A stretch of DNA of 64,000 bases, taken from WSZJ01 sp964590435. Lineage in GTDB: Bacteria > Planctomycetota > MHYJ01 > WSZJ01. The translations under genes and the position numbers were made by a program. The stretch is taken from contig CAZPWT010000036.1 in the NCBI GenBank assembly GCA_964590435.1, forward strand, positions 8,171 to 72,170, written 5' to 3'. A model generated the notes under the pieces. That model was not told the DNA's origin and ran no database searches. It saw nothing but the letters and a program-made list of their open reading frames with translations. Of this stretch, positions 49,257 to 56,107 are shown one piece after another (positions within the stretch are counted from its first letter, which is position 1; every line of letters begins with the position of its first letter).

Positions 49257-50513
49257 ATGAAAGCCTTCCGCTGGTTCGCCGGCTGGATCCTCCCCGTCTG
49301 CGTCACGATCGTCATCCTCGCCGGCACGAAGTACTCGCTGATCGGCGGCGAGCGCGAGGACGCGGAGAATGGCGCCAAGAAGCTGAAGCACCTGCACGAC
49401 CTTTTGAAGCGCGGGTACGTGGAAGAGCCGACGTCGGAGAAGCTGTACGACGGGGCGGCGCGGGGGATGCTGGCGAGCCTGGACTCGCACTCGGTGTATT
49501 TCGACCGGGCGGAGATGCAGGAGTTCCTGCGCGACACGGAGGGGCACTACGGCGGGATCGGCGTGCAGATCAAGTTCGAGGCGGACGCGCTGGAGGTGGA
49601 GACGGCGTTCGAGGACACGCCGGCGTTCAAGGCGGGGCTGATGACGGGCGACCGGATCCTGAAGATCGACGACCTGTCGACGGAGAGCCTCGGGTCGGAC
49701 GCGGCGGCGAAGCACATCCGCGGCGAGCCGGGCACGGTCGTGAAGCTCACGGTCTGGCACAAGGCGACGGGCAAGACGGACGTCGTGCCGATCACGCGGG
49801 CCGAGATCAACATCCCGAGTGTCAAGGGGACGCTGATCGTGAACGAGAAGGAAAAGATCGGGTATTTCCGCCTGCTCCAGTTCCAGGACGACTCGCTCGA
49901 CAAGGTGCGCGCGGCGATCGACGCGCTGCTGGCCAAGGGGATGAAGGGCCTCGTGTTCGACCTGCGCTTCAACGGCGGCGGCAAGCTCGACCAGGCGGAG
50001 AAGATCGCGGACCTCTTCATCGACAGCGGCGTGATCGTGGAGACGAAGGGGCGGCTGGAGGAGTCGAACTCGAAGTACGAGGCCCGCAAGGACGACACGT
50101 ACCAGTACTTCCCGGTCGTGATCCTCGTGAACGAGGGGACGGCCAGCGCGAGCGAGATCGTGTCGGGGGCGCTTCAGGACCACAAGCGCGCGATGCTGGT
50201 GGGGTCGCGGACGTACGGCAAGGGGTCGGTGCAGCAGTACCTGACGCAGGAATTCGAGGACGGGTCGGGGCTGAAGTACACGATCGCGCGGTACTTCACG
50301 CCGAACGGCCGGTGGATCGACCGGAAGGCGGGGAAGGACTTCGGGCTGGAGCCGGACATCGTGGTGGACCTGACGCCGGAGGAGACGACGGGGCTGATGG
50401 AGCACTGGCGGAAGCTGGACTCCTCGGAGAAGTCGGAGTTCCGGGACCGGCAGCTGGAGCAGGGGATCGCGACGGTGATCACGATGCTGCGCGTTGAGAA
50501 CAGGAACAAGTAG
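49257..50513 (+). CDS. S41-family C-terminal processing protease (CtpA-like)
   Basis: 418 residues. A signal anchor (about 8-27) is followed by a PDZ domain (about 85-170; GHYGGIGVQIKFE, PAFKAGLMTGDRILKI) and the S41 protease core with KIGYFRLLQF, DLRFNGGGKL, catalytic Ser in NEGTASASEIVSG and Lys in RTYGKGSVQ. It cuts the C-terminus of envelope proteins. AGGAG lies upstream of the ATG and an extended -10 (TGC-TAAAAT, ending 49216) about 40 bp upstream, so this gene has a leader. It is 45 bp from tsaD, with a heptad repeat element between. Confidence 0.93.
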   Translation: MKAFRWFAGWILPVCVTIVILAGTKYSLIGGEREDAENGAKKLKHLHDLLKRGYVEEPTSEKLYDGAARGMLASLDSHSVYFDRAEMQEFLRDTEGHYGGIGVQIKFEADALEVETAFEDTPAFKAGLMTGDRILKIDDLSTESLGSDAAAKHIRGEPGTVVKLTVWHKATGKTDVVPITRAEINIPSVKGTLIVNEKEKIGYFRLLQFQDDSLDKVRAAIDALLAKGMKGLVFDLRFNGGGKLDQAEKIADLFIDSGVIVETKGRLEESNSKYEARKDDTYQYFPVVILVNEGTASASEIVSGALQDHKRAMLVGSRTYGKGSVQQYLTQEFEDGSGLKYTIARYFTPNGRWIDRKAGKDFGLEPDIVVDLTPEETTGLMEHWRKLDSSEKSEFRDRQLEQGIATVITMLRVENRNK

Positions 50514-50548
50514 TTGCGAGTTGCGGGTTGCGGGTTGCGAGGAACGGC
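50513..50548 (+). repeat. Heptad repeat element, copy 1
   Basis: Four tandem 7-mers (GTTGCGA, GTTGCGG, GTTGCGG, GTTGCGA) followed by GGAACGGC. It overlaps the last base of the S41 stop codon and precedes tsaD. Confidence 0.8.
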
Positions 50549-50572
50549 TGATTCGAGGCGGCTGGCGGGGAC

Positions 50573-51589
50573 ATGATCTGCCTCGGGATCGAGACTAGCT
50601 GTGACGAGACGGCCGCGGCGGTGGTGCGCGACGGGCGGGAAGTGCTGTCCTCGGTGGTTCGGACGCAGGTGGAGCTGCACCAGGTGTTCGGCGGGGTGGT
50701 GCCGGAGATCGCGTGCCGAGCGCATGCCGAGGCGATCGGGCCGGTGGTGGAGAAGGCGCTGGCGGACGCGGGGCTGAAGCTCGCGGACATCGACCTGGTC
50801 GCGGTGACGTCGCAGCCCGGGCTCATCGGCGCGCTTCTCATCGGCGTGAGCGCCGCCAAATCGCTCGCCTGGGCGCTCGGGAAGCCGATCGTGGGAGTCG
50901 ACCACATCGAGGCGCACCTCTACGCGAACCGCCTCGCCCACGCGGACTTCGCCTACCCGAACGTCGGGCTCATCGTCTCGGGCGGGCACACGTCGCTCTA
51001 CTACTCCCGCGGCCCGGCCGAGCACGAACGGCTCGGGGCGACGCGGGACGACGCGGCAGGCGAGGCCTTCGACAAGGTCGCGAAAATCCTCGGCCTCGGG
51101 TACCCGGGCGGGCCGGTCATCGACGGGCTTGCGCGAAAAGGGAACGCGAAGGCCGTCGAGATGCCACGCCTCGACGACGGCGGGCCGGACTTCTCCTTCA
51201 GCGGCGTGAAGACGTCGGTGCTCTACAAATGGAAGGGCCAGAACGCAGGGAAGGGAAAGAAGCCGCGCAAGGCCGCTGCGGCGCCGCCGAAGCTGGAGGA
51301 CATCGCGGCGTCGTTCCAGGAGGCGGTGGTGGACGCGCTCGTCTCGAAAACGGTGCGTGCGGCGGAAGCGCGCGGGGTTTCGCAGGTCGCACTCGGCGGC
51401 GGCGTCGCGTGCAACTCGCGGCTGCGGGAGAAGATGACCGAAGCCTGCGCCAGGCGCGGGCTGCGCCTGTTTTACCCGCCGGTGAACCTCTGCACCGACA
51501 ACGCGGCGATGATCGCCGGCCTCGGAACCGCGCTGTTCGCGATGGGACGCGTCTCGAATCTCGAACTGGACGCCGTGCCGACTCGCTAA
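50573..51589 (+). CDS. tsaD: tRNA N6-adenosine threonylcarbamoyltransferase TsaD
   Basis: 338 residues. Universal family motifs: LGIETSCDETAAAVV, VVPEIACRAHAEAI, VTSQPGLIGALLIGVSAAKS, DHIEAHLYAN with the two Fe-binding His, VSGGHTSLYY, FSFSGVKTSVLY and NLCTDNAAMIAGLG. With TsaB and TsaE it adds the threonylcarbamoyl group to A37 of ANN-reading tRNAs. A basic insertion (KGKKPRKAAAAPPK) near residue 226 is unusual. Complete. Confidence 0.96.
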   Translation: MICLGIETSCDETAAAVVRDGREVLSSVVRTQVELHQVFGGVVPEIACRAHAEAIGPVVEKALADAGLKLADIDLVAVTSQPGLIGALLIGVSAAKSLAWALGKPIVGVDHIEAHLYANRLAHADFAYPNVGLIVSGGHTSLYYSRGPAEHERLGATRDDAAGEAFDKVAKILGLGYPGGPVIDGLARKGNAKAVEMPRLDDGGPDFSFSGVKTSVLYKWKGQNAGKGKKPRKAAAAPPKLEDIAASFQEAVVDALVSKTVRAAEARGVSQVALGGGVACNSRLREKMTEACARRGLRLFYPPVNLCTDNAAMIAGLGTALFAMGRVSNLELDAVPTR

Positions 51590-51592
51590 TCC

Positions 51593-51706
51593 ACTGCGAG
51601 TTGCGAGATGCGGGTTGCGAGTTGCGAGGGACGGCAAGGACTTGAACCGGGCGCGCGGCCGGTGTCGTTGCCGTTCCTCGCAACTCGCAACCCGCAACTC
51701 GCAACT
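51593..51706. repeat. Inverted pair of heptad repeat elements
   Basis: Copy 2 (about 51600-51637: four heptads plus GGGACGGCAA) faces copy 3 on the minus strand (51668-51706: four heptads plus GGAACGGCAA) across a 30-nt loop. The result is a palindrome with ~39-bp arms between tsaD and larB. Confidence 0.85.
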
Positions 51707-51757
51707 GAAGTAAGAGTTCCGCTTCTCACGCGCATCGCTCTATCACAGAATCAGCGC

Positions 51758-52561
51758 ATGACTCCTCGCGCCATCCTCGACCTGCTCGAAAAAGTCAGCA
51801 AGAACGTCCTCGCCCCCGCCGACGCGGCGCATCACCTCAGGCACCTTCCCCACAAGGACCTCGGTTTCGCCCGCGTCGATACGCATCGCCAGTTGCGCTG
51901 CGGGTTTCCCGAGGTCATCTTCTGCCAGGGAAAGACGACGGCGCAGATCCGCGACATCGCCAAGGCGCTCCTGGCCTCCGGCGGAAACCTGCTCGCGACG
52001 CGCGCCGAGAAGACGGCCTACGCCGCGATCCGGAAACTCGACCGCCGCGCGAAGTGGCACGAGCGGGCGCGGTGCGTCACGGTCGAGCAGGAACGGCCCG
52101 CTCCCCCGCCGGGCGAAATCCTCGTCGTCACCGCCGGCACCGGCGACATCCCCGTCGCCGAGGAGGCCCGCGTCACCGCCGAGATCATGGGCCAGCGCGT
52201 CACGGCGCTGCACGACGTCGGCGTCGCGGGAATCCACCGCGTCCTCCGCGAAACCGAACGCCTCTCCCGGGCCAACGTCATCATCGTCGCCGCCGGCATG
52301 GAAGGCGCCCTGCCGGGCGTCGTCGCCGCCCTCGTCCACCGCCCCGTCGTCGCCATCCCCACCTCCATCGGCTACGGCGCTTCCTTCGGCGGCGTCGCTC
52401 CCCTCCTCACCATGCTCAACTCCTGCGCCGCCGGTGTCGCCGTCGTCAACATCGACAACGGATTCGGCGCCGGTTACCTCGCTTCCCTTATCAACAGGAC
52501 GGGCCATGAAGCGCTTCCTGCTGCTGCTGGCCGCCGCCGGACTTCCCGCCGGCGCGGATGA
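51758..52561 (+). CDS. larB: Nickel-pincer cofactor biosynthesis protein LarB
   Basis: 267 residues from ATG 51758. The PurE-like domain is clear: GFPEVIFCQGKTTAQI, LVVTAGTGDIPVAEEARVTA, DVGVAGIHRVL, VIIVAAGMEGALPGVVAALV, AIPTSIGYGASFGGVAPLLT and NIDNGFGAGYLAS. LarB carboxylates and hydrolyses nicotinate adenine dinucleotide in the pathway to the nickel-pincer cofactor of lactate racemase. No larC or larE is in the window. The last ~20 residues (ALPAAAGRRRTSRRRG) look like readthrough into the next frame's coding DNA. Confidence 0.9.
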   Translation: MTPRAILDLLEKVSKNVLAPADAAHHLRHLPHKDLGFARVDTHRQLRCGFPEVIFCQGKTTAQIRDIAKALLASGGNLLATRAEKTAYAAIRKLDRRAKWHERARCVTVEQERPAPPPGEILVVTAGTGDIPVAEEARVTAEIMGQRVTALHDVGVAGIHRVLRETERLSRANVIIVAAGMEGALPGVVAALVHRPVVAIPTSIGYGASFGGVAPLLTMLNSCAAGVAVVNIDNGFGAGYLASLINRTGHEALPAAAGRRRTSRRRG

Positions 52562-52622
52562 CACGGAGAGCCGGAGGGCGGAGGCGGCGAAGCTGATCGC
52601 GAAGGCGTGGGCGAGGTGCTGA
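52506..52622 (+). CDS. Possible short exported peptide overlapping larB
   Basis: 38 residues: a signal-peptide-like MKRFLLLLAAAGLPAGADDT followed by ESRRAEAAKLIAKAWARC. It overlaps the larB end by 56 nt. In the next frame the DNA continues as GEVLKALK and a stop, so a one-base indel near 52610 would give a slightly longer natural end. No ribosome site apart from GGACGGG. Support is weak. Confidence 0.3.
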   Translation: MKRFLLLLAAAGLPAGADDTESRRAEAAKLIAKAWARC

Positions 52623-52652
52623 AGGCGCTGAAATAGGGCACGAGCGTTCGCC

Positions 52653-52681
52653 TTGACCTCCCGGGGTGATGTCGCTAACGT
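52653..52681 (+). promoter_or_regulatory. Sigma-70 promoter of tRNA-Leu
   Basis: TTGACC (52653-52658) and TAACGT (52676-52681) with a 17-bp spacer; start predicted about 5 nt before the tRNA. Confidence 0.6.
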
Positions 52682-52692
52682 GCCGGACCGTC

Positions 52693-52774
52693 GCGGGCGT
52701 GGCGGAATTGGCAGACGCGTACGTTTGAGGGGCGTATGACGAAAGTCGTGTGGGTTCGACCCCCACCGCCCGCA
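52693..52774 (+). tRNA. tRNA-Leu (GAG)
   Basis: 82 nt class II tRNA. Acceptor GCGGGCG/CGCCCGC, anticodon stem TACGT/GCGTA with loop TTGAGGG (anticodon GAG), a long variable arm (GACGAAAGTC) and T-arm GTGGG/CCCAC with TTCGACC. Discriminator A52774; CCA not encoded. Confidence 0.95.
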
Positions 52775-52893
52775 TGAATTTACGGACCTGGCGCTGCGCG
52801 GTCGGCGGTCCGGGGCACCTGTGGTGGATGTGAGATCGGCTTCTTCCAGGGTGCCCCGGACCGCACGACCGCTTGGCCAGGTCCGTAAATTCA
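52775..52893. repeat. Inverted repeat with ~43-bp arms abutting tRNA-Leu
   Basis: Arm 52775-52818 begins at the first base after the mature tRNA and pairs with 52851-52893; outer 18 bp (TGAATTTACGGACCTGGC) and inner 12 bp (GGTCCGGGGCAC) are perfect, with a few mismatches between. The 32-nt loop is unpaired. It separates the tRNA from a convergent gene and may end transcription from both sides. Confidence 0.88.
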
Positions 52894-52908
52894 GATCGTT
52901 CCCGAATT

Positions 52909-54741
52909 TCAGTGCGCCGGGGAGATGCGCGCTTCCCATTCGTCGCGCTCCTCGTGGCCGATCATCTCGCGCTGCAGGCGCCACTCGACGCGGCCCAGGC
53001 CGGACAGGAGCTCCAGCTTCCCCTCGATCGAAGCGCGGTGGAGCGCGACGTCGTCCTTGAAGGACGGCTCGCGCTTGAGGTCGTCGGCGCGGCGGGCCGC
53101 GAAGGCGCGCTTCTCGCCGGCCTCCCAGGCCTTGAGGCGTTCTTCGAGTTCGGCGTCGAAGGCGTCTCCCTTGAGGTCGGGGCGTTCGCGGGCGAGGCCT
53201 TCCTCGAGGCTCGAGAAGGCGCGGATGTAGGCATCGGTCGGAGACTGGCTTGTCCCGTAGGCTTCGGCGAAATCGTCCGCGGCGCGGCCGGCGACGCGGT
53301 CGAGGAGCGCCCAGGTGGCCTGCATCTCGGCAAATTCGCCCGCGAGGTCGCGCGCGAGGGCGAGGGCCTCGCGGCCGTCGAGCGCGCCGCCGGCGTGGCG
53401 CGGCGGGCCGGCGGGAACGGCGGGGGCGATCTTCGTGAGGAGCGGCCAGAACGAGCTGACCCAGAGCGTGCCGTCGATCACGGCGTAGCCGGGCGAAAAC
53501 TCCGGCCCGAATTCGCTGACGCCCTCGCGGAACAGCACGCGCCAGACCTCGCGCCCGTCCAGCGTCACCTTGTCGTGGCGGAACGGGTCGAGCACCGGCG
53601 CCGTCCGCCCTTTCGGCATCGGCAGGTCCATCTTCTTCCCCTCGAGTTCCGCCTCGGAAAGGAACTTGTCGAGCGACTTGATCGCCTCCGCCTCGATGCC
53701 GCGGACCTGCACCGCGAGCAGCACCGCGGGGATCGGCGTCTTCGGCCTGATCCCGAACGCCGCGCCGTCGATCCGGGCGATCGCCCACTCGCGCTCGGGC
53801 CCGAGCTTCGGCAGCAGGTCGCGCTCGAACTTCCGGCCGCCCAGGAACGCCTCGTACTCGCCGATTTCCTGCTGGAAGGCGCCGACGAAGCGCGCGTTCT
53901 CCGGGTCGTGGACGATGTCGTCCCACAGCGCCCGGGCGTTGAACTTCTGGCCGTGGCGGAGCACCACGCCCGGGATCGACCACGCGGCGAGCCGCGACAC
54001 TTCCCCCGGCTGGGCCGCCGCGGCGCGCTTCGCCACCTCCCGCCCGCCGAGCACCCACGTCCCCCGGCCGCGCAGGACCAGCGCTTCCCCGTCGAACTGC
54101 CCCCAGACGCTTCCCCCGGGGTTGATCGCCGCGCGGAGCCGCCCCCAGGCCAGGCGCTCGAGGTCGTCGAGCCGGCCGGCGTCGATGTCGCGGTCGAGCC
54201 GCTCGACGAGCGCGCGGTCCGTGAAGCGGACGGCGGGGACGCCCTCGGCGAATTCGGTGCGGTTCCCCGCGCACGCCACGGCGTCGTCGAGCAGCCGCGG
54301 CTCGGTCGCCACCCACGCCCAGTTCCCGCGGCTCGCGATCCAGACGCGGCGACCGCCGAGCTCGAGGATGCCGCCGGCTTTCTTGCGGATATGAAGGGCA
54401 TCGACGAGGGAGAGATCGACGGGGGCGAAGCGCGCGAGGCGCGGGAGTTCGACGGCGAGGACGAGGTCGCGGCCGCGGACGCCGACGGCCGCGCCGCCGA
54501 ACGTCCCGAACGTGGTGGAGCGGAGCGGCGACAGGTCGATGCCGGTGAGCTTCGCGAGCGGCCCGGCGGCCTCCGGGAGCGACCGGACGACCGCGACGGC
54601 GTCGACGTTCGCGGGGATCTTGCAGGCGGGGTCGGTCCGCGACACGCCGCGCACCCAGGCCAGGAACGCCAGAGGCGGGATGGAGAGCACGAGCAGGGCG
54701 GCCGCCGCGAGCGCCGCCAGCCGGACGCGCGGGTTCTTCAC
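52909..54741 (-). CDS. Large signal-anchored protein of unknown function
   Basis: 610 residues. GTG start overlapping the upstream stop (GTGA), so translated after the radical SAM gene. A membrane anchor (about 8-30) leads to an extracytoplasmic domain resembling DUF3352-type substrate-like proteins: NVDAVAVVRSLPEAAGPLAK, LVLAVELPRLARFAPVDLS, RRVWIASRGNWAWVAT and GYAVIDGTLWVSS suggest repeated alpha-beta modules. The C-terminal ~170 residues are helical and charged. No active site was recognised. Confidence 0.65.
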   Translation of the reverse strand: MKNPRVRLAALAAAALLVLSIPPLAFLAWVRGVSRTDPACKIPANVDAVAVVRSLPEAAGPLAKLTGIDLSPLRSTTFGTFGGAAVGVRGRDLVLAVELPRLARFAPVDLSLVDALHIRKKAGGILELGGRRVWIASRGNWAWVATEPRLLDDAVACAGNRTEFAEGVPAVRFTDRALVERLDRDIDAGRLDDLERLAWGRLRAAINPGGSVWGQFDGEALVLRGRGTWVLGGREVAKRAAAAQPGEVSRLAAWSIPGVVLRHGQKFNARALWDDIVHDPENARFVGAFQQEIGEYEAFLGGRKFERDLLPKLGPEREWAIARIDGAAFGIRPKTPIPAVLLAVQVRGIEAEAIKSLDKFLSEAELEGKKMDLPMPKGRTAPVLDPFRHDKVTLDGREVWRVLFREGVSEFGPEFSPGYAVIDGTLWVSSFWPLLTKIAPAVPAGPPRHAGGALDGREALALARDLAGEFAEMQATWALLDRVAGRAADDFAEAYGTSQSPTDAYIRAFSSLEEGLARERPDLKGDAFDAELEERLKAWEAGEKRAFAARRADDLKREPSFKDDVALHRASIEGKLELLSGLGRVEWRLQREMIGHEERDEWEARISPAH

Positions 54742-55667
54742 CGCGCCCCCGCCGCCTGCGGCGCCTTCGCGCCCTGCCGCGTCCCGCGGCGCTCCAGCTC
54801 CGCCTCGACCGCGCGGTGAATCTGGTCCTTCGTGACTCCCCAGTCAGGCGCGAGGCACCACTCGCCGGGGAGTTCGCCGATCAGCCGCTGGATCGAGACG
54901 TGCGCCGGGAGGATCTCGAGGAAATCCGCCGTCGCAGCCACGTGCTCCGCCAGCGTCGGCACCCGCACCTCGCCGCGCTTCCACATGAGCTCGAGCGCCG
55001 TGTGCGGCGAAACGTACAGGTGATGGATCTTGCACGACTCGACGGGGAGCTCGGCAATGAAGCGCGCGGTCTCGCGCATCATTTCGGGCGTCTCGCCGGG
55101 GATCCCGAGGATGACGTGCGCAACGACCGGCAGCCCGCGCGCCGCGGTGCGCCGCACGGCGTCGGCGAAATCCGTGGAGGTGTGGCAGCGGTTCATCCAC
55201 TGAAGCGATGCCTCGTGGGACGACTCGAGCCCGTACTCGACCCAGACGCGGCGATCCGGCGTCCGGAGCGCCTCGACCACGTTGAGGACTTCCTCGGAGG
55301 CGCAGTCCGGGCGAGTCCCGATCGAGATCCCGACGATGTCCGGGTCGCGGGCGGCGACGTCGTAGATTTCCTTCAGCTCGGCGGCCGGTGCGTACGTGTT
55401 CGAATAGGCCTGGAAGTACGCGATGAATTTCGCGCCCGGATCGCGCCGCCAGTAGCGTTCCTTGCCCTTCGCGAGCTGCTCTTCCAGTTCGGCGCGAGGC
55501 CCGCGCGTGTTCGGGGCAAACGACCGGTTATCGCAGTACACGCAGCCGCCGTAGGCCTTGGAGCCGTCGCGGTTCGGGCACGTGAACCCCGCATGGAGCG
55601 GGATCTTGAAGACCTTGAACGGATACAGGTCCTTGAGGACGCGCGACCAGCGGCGGTAGAGCGGCAT
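54738..55667 (-). CDS. TIGR01212-family radical SAM protein (YhcC-like)
   Basis: 309 residues. MPLYRRWSRVLKDLYPFKVF opens the family; the cluster Cys are in GFTCPNRDGSKAYGGCVYCD; GISIGTRPDCASEEVLNV, VWVEYGLESSHEASLQWMNR and HVILGIPGETPEMMRETARF are characteristic of this group. The reaction is unknown. TACACT ends 7 nt before the ATG (55675-55680 on the + strand), predicting a leaderless message. It is coupled to the downstream hypothetical gene. Confidence 0.92.
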   Translation of the reverse strand: MPLYRRWSRVLKDLYPFKVFKIPLHAGFTCPNRDGSKAYGGCVYCDNRSFAPNTRGPRAELEEQLAKGKERYWRRDPGAKFIAYFQAYSNTYAPAAELKEIYDVAARDPDIVGISIGTRPDCASEEVLNVVEALRTPDRRVWVEYGLESSHEASLQWMNRCHTSTDFADAVRRTAARGLPVVAHVILGIPGETPEMMRETARFIAELPVESCKIHHLYVSPHTALELMWKRGEVRVPTLAEHVAATADFLEILPAHVSIQRLIGELPGEWCLAPDWGVTKDQIHRAVEAELERRGTRQGAKAPQAAGAR

Positions 55668-55674
55668 GGGCGGG

Positions 55675-55680
55675 AGTGTA
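55675..55680 (-). promoter_or_regulatory. -10 hexamer TACACT for the radical SAM operon
   Basis: Minus-strand TACACT separated from ATG 55667 by 7 nt; leaderless arrangement. Confidence 0.4.
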
Positions 55681-55684
55681 ACAA

Positions 55685-55712
55685 GACGGGAGACGGGAGT
55701 TCGGAGACCGAA
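55685..55712 (+). repeat. Heptad repeats of a second type
   Basis: Four consecutive 7-mers (GACGGGA, GACGGGA, GTTCGGA, GACCGAA) between the radical SAM and VOC genes. Same 4x7 build as the GTTGCGA element but a different unit. Confidence 0.5.
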
Positions 55713-55724
55713 CAGTCGCGGGGG

Positions 55725-56081
55725 CTACTGTTCTTCGGGATTCACGAGCTGGAACCAGTTCCCGTCCGGGTCCGTGAACGTCAGGCATCGGTCGGAGCCG
55801 TCGGTTCCCTTGAAGACGAGACCGCGGTTTTTCAGCTCCTTCACCTCGGCGTCGAGATCGTCCGTGTACAGCACGATCGCCACGGCCGCTTCCTGGTACG
55901 TCGCCGCCGCGGCCGGCTCGCCCGGGCGCAGCAGGATCGTGAACTCCTCCTTCGTCAGCCACACGACCTTCCCGTCGTGCTGCACGTCCCCGATCTCGAA
56001 CCCGAGCACGTTCTTGTAGAACTCCTTCGCCCGCATCGGGTCCGGAACGAACACCTCGAGATGCCCCACGGTCATGCCCAT
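55725..56081 (-). CDS. VOC (glyoxalase/bleomycin-resistance) superfamily protein
   Basis: 118 residues from ATG 56081, which has GAGGAG 5 nt upstream; the second ATG at 56075 is less well placed. Single VOC module with TVGHLEVFVPDPMRAKEFY, NVLGFEIGDV, TDDLDAEVKELKNRGLVFKG and FTDPDGNWFQLVNPEE. Metal ligands His6 and the C-terminal Glu/Gln are plausible. VOC proteins act on small molecules or bind antibiotics; the substrate is not indicated. It follows the kinase-SUMF1 gene by 26 nt. Confidence 0.88.
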   Translation of the reverse strand: MGMTVGHLEVFVPDPMRAKEFYKNVLGFEIGDVQHDGKVVWLTKEEFTILLRPGEPAAAATYQEAAVAIVLYTDDLDAEVKELKNRGLVFKGTDGSDRCLTFTDPDGNWFQLVNPEEQ

Positions 56082-56107
56082 CGTTTCTCCTCGCCGCGAT
56101 TCCGAAA

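Noticed and set aside
50513..51706. CRISPR array suggested by repeated GTTGCG words
   Set aside because: Units are contiguous 7-mers without spacers, and no cas gene is present.
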